Below, piece after piece: positions 18,911 to 26,465 of a stretch of 31,396 nucleotides of DNA. Positions within the stretch are counted from its first letter, which is position 1, and every line of letters begins with the position of its first letter. Under the pieces are notes generated by a model. The model was given only the letters and a program-made list of their open reading frames with translations, was not told where the DNA came from and did no database searches. The DNA is taken from contig DATCVR010000003.1 of the NCBI GenBank assembly GCA_036566745.1, positions 1 to 31,396 on the forward strand, written 5' to 3'. The DNA comes from DATCVR01 sp036566745. Lineage in GTDB: Bacteria; Actinomycetota; Actinomycetes; Jiangellales; Jiangellaceae. The position numbers and the translations under genes are program-made.

Positions 18911-20058
18911 CAGCCCACCAACTGCTGGAACGCGTCGTCGGCGACCTTGCGCCGGGCGAGGTCGGCGGTCCGCACCTCGGCGGCCACCTCGGCCAGCCGA
19001 ACTCCGGGCTCGACCAGCTCGACCCGGCTCGCCTCGGCCACGGCCTCGACGAGGTCACCCGGCACCACCGAGCGTCCGCCCATCGCGCCCGCGATGGCGC
19101 CGGCCATGGTCGCGATGGAGTCGGAGTCGCGGCCGTAGTTGACGCCGCCGATGACCGACTCGCGCCAGTCGCCGCCGGCCAGCACCAGCATGCCCAGGGC
19201 CACGGGCAGCTCCTCGATGCTGTGCACCCGGCTGGGCCGCCGTGCCCCGAGGCCCTGGTCGCGGTAGTCGTCGCCGACGGTGTCGTAGGGACGCACGGCG
19301 TCGCGCAGGACCCCGGAGTCGATCGCGTCGCTCCAGTGGCCCGCGCCGGCGGCAGCCGCGACCACGGCGTCGATCGCCGCGCGGGTGCCGTCCTTGGCCA
19401 GGCGCAGGGCCACGGCCACGACGTCGTCGAGGCTCGCACCCGGACGCGCCGCCTCGGCGACACAGGCGGCCATCACCCCGGCCGCCTCGCGTCCGAACGA
19501 GGACTGGTGGGCCCCGGCGATGTCGATGGCCTCGGCGTATGCGGCGTCCGGGTCGGCCGCGTTCACGATCCCGACCGGGGCGACGTACATCGCGGCGCCG
19601 CAGTTCACGGCGTTGCCGACCCCGGCCTCGCGCGGGTCGGCGTGGCCCCAGTGCAGCCGCAGCGCGATGTACTTCTCGGCGAGGAACACCCGCTGGAGCG
19701 GCAGCGCCTCGGCCTCGAGCTCGGGGATCCAGACCTTCCGCCCGATCATGAGCGGTACCAGGCGCTCGGCGACGTCGTACGCGGTGAGGTGGGTGCGGGC
19801 CTGGTCGTAGACCTCGACCAGCAGATGGGTCATCAAGGTGTCGTCGGTGACGTGTCCGTCGCCCTTGTGGTACGGCGCGATCGGGCGGGCGGTCGACCAG
19901 TTCTCGAAGTACGGCGGGACGATGCCCTCGACCCAGCCGCCCCAGCGTTGCCTGATCTGCGCCGGGGTCCAGCCCTCGGTCGCCCCGCCCAGGGCGTCGC
20001 CGACAGCTGCGCCCACGAGGGCGCCGACGGCGCGGTCGACGAGGGTGTCACTGGTCAC
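18910..20058 (-). CDS. ADP-ribosylglycohydrolase-family protein (AH3)
   Basis: This 382-residue ARH/DraG-fold protein starts ALVGAAVGDALGGATEGW, the usual glycine-rich first helix. Both metal-binding clusters are complete: VTDDTLMTHL with T71-D72-D73-T74, and D311/D313 in NYGRDSDSIATMAGAIAGAM. AGVGNAVNCGAAMYVAPVG resembles the substrate-facing loop of bacterial family members. It therefore looks catalytically competent. The GTG at 20058 lies inside the 3' end of AH2 (11-bp overlap). Sequence similarity to the other three copies is low outside the motifs, so they are old paralogues or separately acquired genes and probably differ in substrate. Confidence 0.88.
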   Translation of the reverse strand: MTSDTLVDRAVGALVGAAVGDALGGATEGWTPAQIRQRWGGWVEGIVPPYFENWSTARPIAPYHKGDGHVTDDTLMTHLLVEVYDQARTHLTAYDVAERLVPLMIGRKVWIPELEAEALPLQRVFLAEKYIALRLHWGHADPREAGVGNAVNCGAAMYVAPVGIVNAADPDAAYAEAIDIAGAHQSSFGREAAGVMAACVAEAARPGASLDDVVAVALRLAKDGTRAAIDAVVAAAAGAGHWSDAIDSGVLRDAVRPYDTVGDDYRDQGLGARRPSRVHSIEELPVALGMLVLAGGDWRESVIGGVNYGRDSDSIATMAGAIAGAMGGRSVVPGDLVEAVAEASRVELVEPGVRLAEVAAEVRTADLARRKVADDAFQQLVG

Positions 20059-21127
20059 GAGAGTCCCTTTCGGTGAGATCGAGCGTGGTGAACGTGTGCG
20101 TGGAGCCGGGTTCGGCGAGGTCGAGGAGGTCGACGCCGGCCAGAGCCGGCAGACAGCAACCTGCCAGGCGCCGGCACCCCCGCACCCACGGTTCCGGGAA
20201 AGCGGTCAGTCCGTGCGCGGCACCGACCAGCGCACCGGTCAGCGCGGGGGCGCTGTCGGCCAGCGCCGGCAGGCACGCCGCCGCGGTGATCGCGTCGATC
20301 GGCGCGGTGTCTCCCCGGCCGGCGATGTCGGCGAGCGCGACCGCGACCGCGAGGGTCGACGCCGCGGCCACCCCGTAGCTGTAGACGTGGTGGTCGAGGT
20401 CGTCGAGCACCGGCACCGCGGCGGCCGGAGAGTGCAGGTCGGCGACCATCGCGAGCGCGGCGCGGACCGTCCGGCCGGCCAGGCCGTCGGCGGGGAGGTC
20501 GGCCAGGACGAGCGGAGCGACGTCGGACAGCCCGGCCGTCCCGCCCACCACCGCCGAGACCACGCGCGCCACCGCCCGGGCAGCGGCGATGCCGTCCTCG
20601 GCGTTGGTGACCTCGGCGTCCCACCCCGCGACGGTCGCTGCCTCGTCGGGATCGGTCACGACGGCCCCGACGCCGACCGCCCGGACCGCGGCGGCGTCGT
20701 CGAAGTGGTGCGGATTGTGCCGGCCGGTCACAGGTGGGCGCACGCCCCGGCGCAGCGCGTCGACCGCGGTGGCGACGCTGATCCGTCCCCGGGGCACCGA
20801 CCCGGCCTCGACAGCGCCGATCCACCGGGCATGGACCTGCCACGCGGACGACGGCTGGCCATGGCTCAGCCACGACATCGTCCAGGCGACCCACTCGGCG
20901 TCGTCGCTGGGGCCGAACCGCAAGGGAGCGGGGTCCTGGTTCAGCGCGAACGGGACCGGCAGCGTCGTGGTCTCCTCGGCTTCGGCGAACGCGTCCAGCT
21001 CGCGTCCGAGCCGCCGGGTCCACGCGGGCAGCACGAGCGAGCGGTGCCGCCGCGACGGCCACCCGGCGGCGTCCCCCGAGGCCAGGCCGATCAGCGCCCC
21101 GTGCCTGCGGTCGGCGATGTCGTTCAT
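20048..21127 (-). CDS. Divergent ADP-ribosylglycohydrolase-like protein (AH2), degenerate metal site
   Basis: This 359-residue protein begins RRHGALIGLASGDAAGWP, clearly the ARH/DraG first helix, and keeps FGPSDDAEWVAW (72-83), but the Thr after DD is Ala. At the C-terminal metal motif, where its neighbours have G-R-D-x-D-T/S, it reads PALADSAPALTGALVGAAHG: the first Asp is Leu (289) and only D291 remains. Loss of one ligand suggests weaker or single metal binding, altered chemistry or a non-catalytic role. The frame is intact and its codon use looks like its neighbours, so it is not obviously decaying. ATGA overlap with AH1 upstream; 11-bp overlap with AH3. Family call by fold motifs, function unknown. 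Confidence 0.75.
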   Translation of the reverse strand: MNDIADRRHGALIGLASGDAAGWPSRRHRSLVLPAWTRRLGRELDAFAEAEETTTLPVPFALNQDPAPLRFGPSDDAEWVAWTMSWLSHGQPSSAWQVHARWIGAVEAGSVPRGRISVATAVDALRRGVRPPVTGRHNPHHFDDAAAVRAVGVGAVVTDPDEAATVAGWDAEVTNAEDGIAAARAVARVVSAVVGGTAGLSDVAPLVLADLPADGLAGRTVRAALAMVADLHSPAAAVPVLDDLDHHVYSYGVAAASTLAVAVALADIAGRGDTAPIDAITAAACLPALADSAPALTGALVGAAHGLTAFPEPWVRGCRRLAGCCLPALAGVDLLDLAEPGSTHTFTTLDLTERDSRDQ

Positions 21128-22083
21128 GCCGCCTCCGCCCGGTCGACGAGTCGATCGGCGAGCTCGACCAGCCGGAGCCCGGCCACGACGTCGCCGAGAC
21201 ACCGCCCGGTCACCGGCCCGATCGCCGCAGCCCACGCGGCGGGCACCGCCTCGATGCCGCGATGGGCGCCGGCCAGGGCGCCCGCGATGGCTGCCGTGGT
21301 GTCGGCGTCGCGGCCCATCGAGACCGCCGTGGGCACTGCCCGCGAGAACTCCCCGCCGGTCGCGAGGAACGCCCCGAACGCCAGGCCGATGGCCTCCGGC
21401 CCCAGGTCGGTCCACGGATAGGCCCGCACCACCAGCGTGGCCAGCAGCGCCTCCGCGTCGCCTCCGAGCTCGACGGCGGAGTGGAGCGCGGCCGCCGTCC
21501 ACGAGTCGGCCGGGACCGCGCGAACTCCGGCCGCGACGATCTCGTCGACGTCCGCGCCACCCATGGCCGCCGCCACGGCCGCCGCCACCGCCGCTCCCGC
21601 GTGAACCCCTTCGCCGGCGTGGCTGACCGCGCCGTCGACCTGCGCCAGCCGGGCCGCCTCGGCCGGATCGCCCGCGGCGTACACGCCGTGGACCGCAGCC
21701 CGCATCGCCAGGCCGTCGCTCCAGGAGTGCAGGTGCTGCCCACTCGCAGGCGGCCGCAGCCCGGCGCGGAGGTTCTCGATCGTGCCCAGCTCGCTGAACC
21801 CGGCGCCGGGGAAGCCACCGGTGCGCCCGGCCAGGTGCCGCAGCCAGGCGTCGGCAACGTCGTCGCTGGTCAGCGCGTCGCCCCGCTCGATGAGCAGGAG
21901 CGCGCTGAAGGCGGCGTACTCGGTGTCGTCGGTGCCGGCCGGGTCATCGGTGAGGAACCCGGTGACCCGGCCCCAGCGGTCGGCGATGTCGCCGGCGGAC
22001 AGGTTCTCCGCCGGGGCTCCCATCGCATCGCCGACCGCCAGCCCGAGGAGGCAGCCGCGGGCACGCTCGCGCGTCGTCGGCAT
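21124..22083 (-). CDS. ADP-ribosylglycohydrolase-family protein (AH1)
   Basis: This 319-residue ARH/DraG-fold protein is the most canonical of the four. ARGCLLGLAVGDAMGAPAE opens the fold; the first metal cluster is GTDDTEYAAF (T51-D52-D53-T54), the loop VDGAVSHAGEGVHAGA sits near 150-164, and the second cluster is D259/D261 in SMGRDADTTAAIAGALAGA. All ligands for two Mg2+ are present. It starts 2 nt after the stop of the solute-binding protein gene, so the glycohydrolase genes directly follow the importer, pointing to an imported ribosylated small molecule as substrate rather than modified protein. Confidence 0.9.
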   Translation of the reverse strand: MPTTRERARGCLLGLAVGDAMGAPAENLSAGDIADRWGRVTGFLTDDPAGTDDTEYAAFSALLLIERGDALTSDDVADAWLRHLAGRTGGFPGAGFSELGTIENLRAGLRPPASGQHLHSWSDGLAMRAAVHGVYAAGDPAEAARLAQVDGAVSHAGEGVHAGAAVAAAVAAAMGGADVDEIVAAGVRAVPADSWTAAALHSAVELGGDAEALLATLVVRAYPWTDLGPEAIGLAFGAFLATGGEFSRAVPTAVSMGRDADTTAAIAGALAGAHRGIEAVPAAWAAAIGPVTGRCLGDVVAGLRLVELADRLVDRAEAA

Positions 22084-22085
22084 GC

Positions 22086-23375
22086 TCACCTGTTGTAGCG
22101 CTCCAGGATCGCGTTGCCGTCGTCGGTGAGCTTCGTGCCCAGCTCGTCGATCGAGATCGAGTTCGCGAAGTACTCCTCGATCGCCGGGTTGGCCACCTTG
22201 TTCTTCCACTCCTCGTAGCCGCGCACCGTCTGGAACGGCGCCTGCTCGAGGAAGGCACCCGACGCGGCAGCGACCGGCCAGTCGGGGGTGTCGGTGAGCA
22301 CCGGGTTCTCGGCCGCGCCCTGGCTGGCCGGGATCATCCAGTCGCCCTTGGCGAGGCGGGCCTGGTTCTCGGCGTTGAGCAGGTACTCCAGGAACGCCAT
22401 GGCCTCCTCGGGGTGCTCGGACTCGGCGGCGATCGAGACCGTCTGCGGTGCGGCGGCCTGAGCCTGCGAGTCGCCCGCGAGCGCCGGGATCGTCACCCAC
22501 TCGAAGCCGTCGGGCGCCTGCTCGATGATCTGCTGCCGGAACCAGATGCCCTTCGGCAGCATCGCGTACTGGCCGGCGAAGAAGCCCGGGAGCGGGTCGG
22601 AGCCGCCCATGCCGATGGCGTCGGTGGCAGCGCTCTTGTCCACGTAGAGCTGGTCGTGGATGCGCTGGAGGACCTCCTTCTCGGCATCGCCGAACACCGC
22701 CGTGGCGGCGCCGTCGGACTCCTCGAAGAACCCGCCGCCGTAGTTGAGGGCGAGATTGAGGATGCGGTTGGCCGGGTCCTTGAGCGTCCAGGCCACGCCG
22801 GCGGTGTCGGCATCGGTGAGCTGCTTCGAGATCGCGGCGAACTCGTCCCACGTCCAGGGGTCGTCCGGCGACGGGACCTCGATGTTCGCGGCGTCGAGCA
22901 GGGTCTTGTTGGCGAAGATCACCTGGGCGTCGAGCAGGAACGGCACGGCGTACACGGCGTCGTCGAAGGTCACGGCCTCCCAGGCGCCCTCGAGGATGTC
23001 GTCCTTCAGCTCCGAGGGGACCAGGTCGGTGATGTCGAGGATCCAGCCGCGGTCGGCGAAGTCCTGCAGGTAGGACGATTCGTAGTGGATCAGGTCCGGT
23101 GCGGTGCCGCCTTCGAAGGCTGTCACCAGCTGGTCCTGCACCGAGGCCCAGTCACCCTGGAGGTACTCCACCTGGATGTCCGGGTTCTCGGCGTTCCACT
23201 CCTCGATGATCTCCTTGTTGGCCGCGATCGACTCCGGCTGGAAGGCGAGGCTCTGGAACGTCAGCTCGACCGGACCGTCACCGCCTCCGTCGCCGGATCC
23301 GGATCCCGAGCCGCAGCCGGCGAGCACGAGACCAGCGCTCAGCACCGCCACCGACACGATCGTCACTCTGCGCAC
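22086..23375 (-). CDS. Sugar ABC transporter solute-binding lipoprotein (CUT1 type)
   Basis: This 429-residue extracytoplasmic binding protein starts VRRVTIVSVAVLSAGLVLAGC: a short positively charged n-region, hydrophobic core and lipobox LAGC with the acylated Cys at 21, followed by a Gly/Ser linker. The mature part is a MalE-like fold (VELTFQSLAFQPES, EEWNAENPDIQVEYLQGDW, FEGGTAPDLIHYESSYLQDF, MAFLEYLLNAENQARLAKGD). The frame is open to a TTG 4 codons earlier, but GTG 23375 is preferred because GGAGG lies 5 nt before it. There is a 37-bp gap after the permease gene. CUT1 binding proteins usually take oligosaccharides or glycosides; the ligand here is unknown but probably carries a pentofuranose, judged by the downstream enzymes. 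Confidence 0.92.
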   Translation of the reverse strand: MRRVTIVSVAVLSAGLVLAGCGSGSGSGDGGGDGPVELTFQSLAFQPESIAANKEIIEEWNAENPDIQVEYLQGDWASVQDQLVTAFEGGTAPDLIHYESSYLQDFADRGWILDITDLVPSELKDDILEGAWEAVTFDDAVYAVPFLLDAQVIFANKTLLDAANIEVPSPDDPWTWDEFAAISKQLTDADTAGVAWTLKDPANRILNLALNYGGGFFEESDGAATAVFGDAEKEVLQRIHDQLYVDKSAATDAIGMGGSDPLPGFFAGQYAMLPKGIWFRQQIIEQAPDGFEWVTIPALAGDSQAQAAAPQTVSIAAESEHPEEAMAFLEYLLNAENQARLAKGDWMIPASQGAAENPVLTDTPDWPVAAASGAFLEQAPFQTVRGYEEWKNKVANPAIEEYFANSISIDELGTKLTDDGNAILERYNR

Positions 23376-23412
23376 GATCTCCTCCAAAGGGTGTTGTGAG
23401 TAGGAACGAGCA

Positions 23413-24249
23413 TCAGGACTTCACCGCCCCGCCCAGCAGGCCGCCGACCAGGCGGCGCTGCATGAACGCGAAGAAGATCAGGCTGGGGACGGTCGCCACG
23501 AGTGAGGCGGCCGCGAGCGGGCCGAGCCGGGCGACCCCTTCGGCGCCGATGAACTTCACCAGCGTCAGCGAGATCGTCTGGAGCTCCGGGGATCGGAGCA
23601 GCACCAGCGCGAACAGGAACTCGTTCCACGCCGAGACGAAGGCGAACAGCGCCGCGGCCACGACCCCGGGCATGAGCAGCGGGGCCACGACGTCCTTGAG
23701 CGCGCGCAACTTGCTCGCGCCGTCCATCGCGGCAGCCTCTTCCAGCTCGACGGGGATGCCGGCCACGTAGCTGCGCAACATCCACAGCGCGAACGGCATG
23801 CTCCACACGACGTAGACGATGATCAGGCCGATGTGCGTGTCGTAGAGGCCGGCGTTCCGCAGCACCAGGAACAGCGGGATGATCACGAGGATGAACGGGA
23901 AGAGCTGGCTGAGCAGTACCCACACCATCGTCGTCCGGCTCACCACCGAGCGGTAGCGCGCCATCACGTACGCCGCCGGAATCGACAGCACGACCGTGAC
24001 CAGTGCCGACACCCCCGCCACCACCACAGTGTTGAGCAGTGCGCGGCCCAGCGGCTGCTGCTCGAATGCCAGCCGGAAGTTCTCCAGCGTGGGCTCCTCG
24101 GGTACGAGGGTCGGGTCGATCAGCGCGATCTCCTGCGGCGTCTTGAGCGCCGTGGAGAGCAGCCAGAGCAGCGGGAAGGCCAGGAAGACCAGGTAGGCCA
24201 CCAGCGCCAGGTACTTCGCCGGTGTGGCGAGCATGCGCACTCCGCCCAT
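23413..24249 (-). CDS. Sugar ABC transporter permease (MalG-like)
   Basis: This 278-residue inner-membrane protein with about six spans has the first at YLALVAYLVFLAFPLLWLLS, followed by the MalG-type periplasmic loop (ALKTPQEIALIDPTLVP, FEQQPLGRALLNTVVVAG). The cytoplasmic EAA loop that docks the ATPase is ELEEAAAMDGASKLRALKDV, ending with the expected P-L-L-M-P. ATG 24249 is one base after the MalF-like stop. It forms the heterodimeric pore with the preceding gene product. No ATPase gene is present anywhere in the window. Confidence 0.94.
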   Translation of the reverse strand: MGGVRMLATPAKYLALVAYLVFLAFPLLWLLSTALKTPQEIALIDPTLVPEEPTLENFRLAFEQQPLGRALLNTVVVAGVSALVTVVLSIPAAYVMARYRSVVSRTTMVWVLLSQLFPFILVIIPLFLVLRNAGLYDTHIGLIIVYVVWSMPFALWMLRSYVAGIPVELEEAAAMDGASKLRALKDVVAPLLMPGVVAAALFAFVSAWNEFLFALVLLRSPELQTISLTLVKFIGAEGVARLGPLAAASLVATVPSLIFFAFMQRRLVGGLLGGAVKS

Positions 24250-24250
24250 G

Positions 24251-25201
24251 TCAGCTCGCCTCCTTGACCCGGCGCCGCAGGTAGACCACGACGAACACGG
24301 CGATCACGATCACCATCGCGTTGCCGAGGGCCGCGGCGTACCCGTAGTTGCCGTAGCGGAACGCCTCCTCGTAGGCGAAAAGCAACGGCAGCCGGGTCGA
24401 GCCGCCCGGCCCGCCCTCGGTCAGCACGTACACCAGGCCGAAGGAGTTGAAATTCCAGATGAAGTCGAGCGTGGACATCGCCAGCGCCACTGGTCGCAAC
24501 GCCGGCCAGGTGACCGCGCGGAACTTCTGCCACGGACCGGCACCGTCGACCGACGCCGCTTCCTTCAGCTCGGTCGAGACGCTCTGCAGGCCGGCGAGCA
24601 GCACCACGGTGGTCTGCGGCATCCCAGCCCACACACCCACGACGATCACGGCCGGCAGCGCCAGCGACAGCGAGCTGAGCCACTCGACGTTCGAGTCGAT
24701 GATGCCGAGGTCCTTGAGGACGCTGTTGAGGATGCCTGCGTTGGGGTGGTAGACGAGCCGCCACATGACGCCGATCACCACCGGCGGCATCGCCCACGGC
24801 ACCAGCGCCAGCGTGCGGGCGAGCCATCGCATCCGCAGCTTCTGGTTGAGCAGCAGCGCCAGGCCGAGGCTGGCGAAGAACTGGAGGATCGTCACCGAGA
24901 ACGCCCAGATCAGCCCGATCCGGAACGACTCCCAGAAGAACGAGTCGCCGAGCATCTGGACGTAGTTGTCGAAGCCGGTGAACGAGGTCGTGGCGTTGCG
25001 GCCCGCCTGCGCATCGGTGAAGCCGAGGTAGATGCCGCGCAGCAGCGGGTACAGGCTGAACAGCACGACCGGGATCAGGGCCGGGATCACCAGCATGAGC
25101 CCGTCGCGGTCGAGGCCGAGCCAGGTACGGCGCGGCGCGGGCTGCTGCTGCACCGGAGCCGGCCGCCGCGGCGGCCCGAGGACGGTGGACGCTCGGCTCA
25201 C
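24251..25201 (-). CDS. Sugar ABC transporter permease (MalF-like)
   Basis: This 316-residue permease has a cytoplasmic Pro/Gln-rich N-terminus (about 30 residues), a first span DGLMLVIPALIPVVLFSLYP, then the CUT1 signature LLRGIYLGFTDAQ and FTGFDNYVQML. The EAA loop is ELKEAASVDGAGPWQKFRAV, followed by TWPALRP, and NFNSFGLVYVLTEGGPGGST is the typical MalF-family segment. The frame is open far upstream, but GTG 25201 is chosen because it overlaps the LacI stop as GTGA and gives the family length. It pairs with the MalG-like protein. Confidence 0.93.
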   Translation of the reverse strand: MSRASTVLGPPRRPAPVQQQPAPRRTWLGLDRDGLMLVIPALIPVVLFSLYPLLRGIYLGFTDAQAGRNATTSFTGFDNYVQMLGDSFFWESFRIGLIWAFSVTILQFFASLGLALLLNQKLRMRWLARTLALVPWAMPPVVIGVMWRLVYHPNAGILNSVLKDLGIIDSNVEWLSSLSLALPAVIVVGVWAGMPQTTVVLLAGLQSVSTELKEAASVDGAGPWQKFRAVTWPALRPVALAMSTLDFIWNFNSFGLVYVLTEGGPGGSTRLPLLFAYEEAFRYGNYGYAAALGNAMVIVIAVFVVVYLRRRVKEAS

Positions 25202-26196
25202 GTGCTGCTCTCCCTCACGCTCAGGGTCGGTGGCACGGTCACCCGCGCCGGCTCGCTTCCGTCGCCGCTCAGCCTGGCCAGCAACATCTCCGCAGCCACC
25301 CGGCCACGCTCGCGGGATCCCAGGGACACGCTGGTCAGCGTCGGAAAGCTGGTCTGCGCGAGGGTGGTGTCGTCCATGCCCACCACGCGCACGTCGTCGG
25401 GCACGGACAGGCCGGCCTCGCGCAACGCGTGCATCGCTCCGATCGCGATCAGGTCGTTGGCGCCGAAGATCGCGTCGACGTCGGTGCGCGCGACGATCTC
25501 CTGCGCGGCGTCGTGGCCGGCCGAGACCTGGAAGTCGGCGAATCGCACCAGCTCCTCGTCGTAGGGCAGGCCGACCGCCTCCAGCCCGGCCCGGTAGCCG
25601 TGGAAGCGCGCGTGGCCGGGGACGGTGTCGGCCGGTCCGTTGACGAAGGCGATGCGCCGGGCGCCGCGGGCGTGCAGGTGCTGGACGGCCATCCGCGCAC
25701 CGAGGCGGGAGTCGGCCCGGACGTTGTCCACCGGGACGTCGTCGGGCAGCAGGCCGATCACCACCACGGGCACAGGAGTGTCGCGCAATGCCTCGATGTG
25801 GCGATCGGTGACCCGGATCGGGCACAGCACCAGGCCGTCGACGTAGTTCTGCGCCAGGCTCTCGAGCACCTCGATCTCGTCGTCGACCTCGGCACCCGTG
25901 GCGTGCAGCAGCAGCCGGTAGCCGACCTCGCGCAGCACGGGCTCGATCTCGCGCACCATCGCCAGGTAGGCGGCGTTGCCGATGTCCTCCATGGCGAAGG
26001 CGATCTGACCGGTCTGGCGGGTCTTCAGCGACTGGGCGACGGCGCTGGGCACGTACCCCACCTCGGCGACGGCCGCCTTGACCCGCGCGACCATCTCGGG
26101 GTTGGACGTGTTGCCGTTCAGCGCACGCGACACCGAGGAGATGGAGACGCCGGCCGCCTTCGCGACCTCGTGGATGGTGGGACGGTGCTGGGTCAC
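25198..26196 (-). CDS. LacI-family transcriptional regulator
   Basis: A 332-residue repressor-type protein. The helix-turn-helix is PTIHEVAKAAGVSISSVSRA (6-25) followed by the hinge AVAQSLKTRQTGQIAF; the rest is a periplasmic-binding-protein-like effector domain (FVNGPADTVPGHARFHGYRAG, FGANDLIAIGAMHALREAGL, VVGMDDTTLAQTSFPTLTSV). Start GTG 26196 places the HTH at the usual distance from the N-terminus; GAGGAGG is 11 nt upstream. The frame is open 29 codons further, but that stretch contains the two operator-like sites and is not family-like. It is the first gene of the operon, overlapping malF-like as GTGA, so it probably represses its own transcription together with all downstream genes and is released by a substrate-derived sugar. 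Confidence 0.93.
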   Translation of the reverse strand: MTQHRPTIHEVAKAAGVSISSVSRALNGNTSNPEMVARVKAAVAEVGYVPSAVAQSLKTRQTGQIAFAMEDIGNAAYLAMVREIEPVLREVGYRLLLHATGAEVDDEIEVLESLAQNYVDGLVLCPIRVTDRHIEALRDTPVPVVVIGLLPDDVPVDNVRADSRLGARMAVQHLHARGARRIAFVNGPADTVPGHARFHGYRAGLEAVGLPYDEELVRFADFQVSAGHDAAQEIVARTDVDAIFGANDLIAIGAMHALREAGLSVPDDVRVVGMDDTTLAQTSFPTLTSVSLGSRERGRVAAEMLLARLSGDGSEPARVTVPPTLSVRESST

Positions 26197-26214
26197 GTGG
26201 GCGCCGACCTCCTC

Positions 26215-26226
26215 GGAATCGTTTCC
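26215..26226. promoter_or_regulatory. LacI-type operator, imperfect (O2)
   Basis: GGAATCGTTTCC, a 12-bp near-palindrome with two mismatched positions relative to the perfect site at 26253-26264. Its centre is 38 bp from that of the other site, and it lies 19 bp upstream of the lacI start codon. A central CG flanked by AAA/TTT is common in LacI-family operators. Confidence 0.6.
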
Positions 26227-26252
26227 GGCCACGGTTGGACCGGAGCCCGGGA

Positions 26253-26264
26253 GGAAACGTTTCC
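26253..26264. promoter_or_regulatory. LacI-type operator, perfect palindrome (O1)
   Basis: GGAAACGTTTCC is a perfect 12-bp palindrome with central CG, the form expected for a LacI/GalR-family dimer. It lies 57 bp upstream of the lacI start codon, downstream of the candidate promoter, where bound repressor would block initiation or elongation. Confidence 0.75.
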
Positions 26265-26277
26265 GGGCATGGGGAGG

Positions 26278-26306
26278 AGTCAAGGACAGCGGAGCCGGAA
26301 TGTCAA
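26278..26306 (-). promoter_or_regulatory. Tentative promoter of the lacI-led operon
   Basis: On the minus strand a consensus-like -35 TTGACA (26306-26301) is followed after 17 nt by TTGACT (26283-26278), which shares only T, A and T with the -10 consensus. The position, just upstream of the perfect operator, is sensible. The weak -10 keeps this tentative. Confidence 0.3.
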
Positions 26307-26337
26307 CGGTCTGTTACCGAAGCGTGTCTCGGACATG

Positions 26338-26386
26338 TCCGGCGCGGCGCCGGAGCGCAGGCACGAGAGCCGGCGGCGCGGCCGGC
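26338..26386 (-). terminator. GC-rich hairpins downstream of the thioredoxin-like gene
   Basis: Two inverted repeats lie between the 3' end of the thioredoxin-like gene and the lacI promoter: TCCGGCG/CGCCGGA with a 3-nt loop (26338-26354) and GCCGGC/GCCGGC with a 6-nt loop (26369-26386). Neither has a T-tract, so they could only be hairpin-only terminators as proposed for some actinobacteria; in such GC-rich DNA chance is a real alternative. Confidence 0.25.
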
Positions 26387-26465
26387 GTTCTGCGGCGCGG
26401 CGCGGGCCCAAGGAGCCAGGTCGGCGCCCGCGCCAGGCGTCGCGTCGCCAGTGCCGCGCAGTCCG

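Noticed and set aside
24251..25825. Extension of the MalF-like frame to 524 codons
   Set aside because: The extra N-terminus lies inside the LacI gene, is Arg/Pro/Gly-rich and lacks homology; the GTG at 25201 gives the family length.
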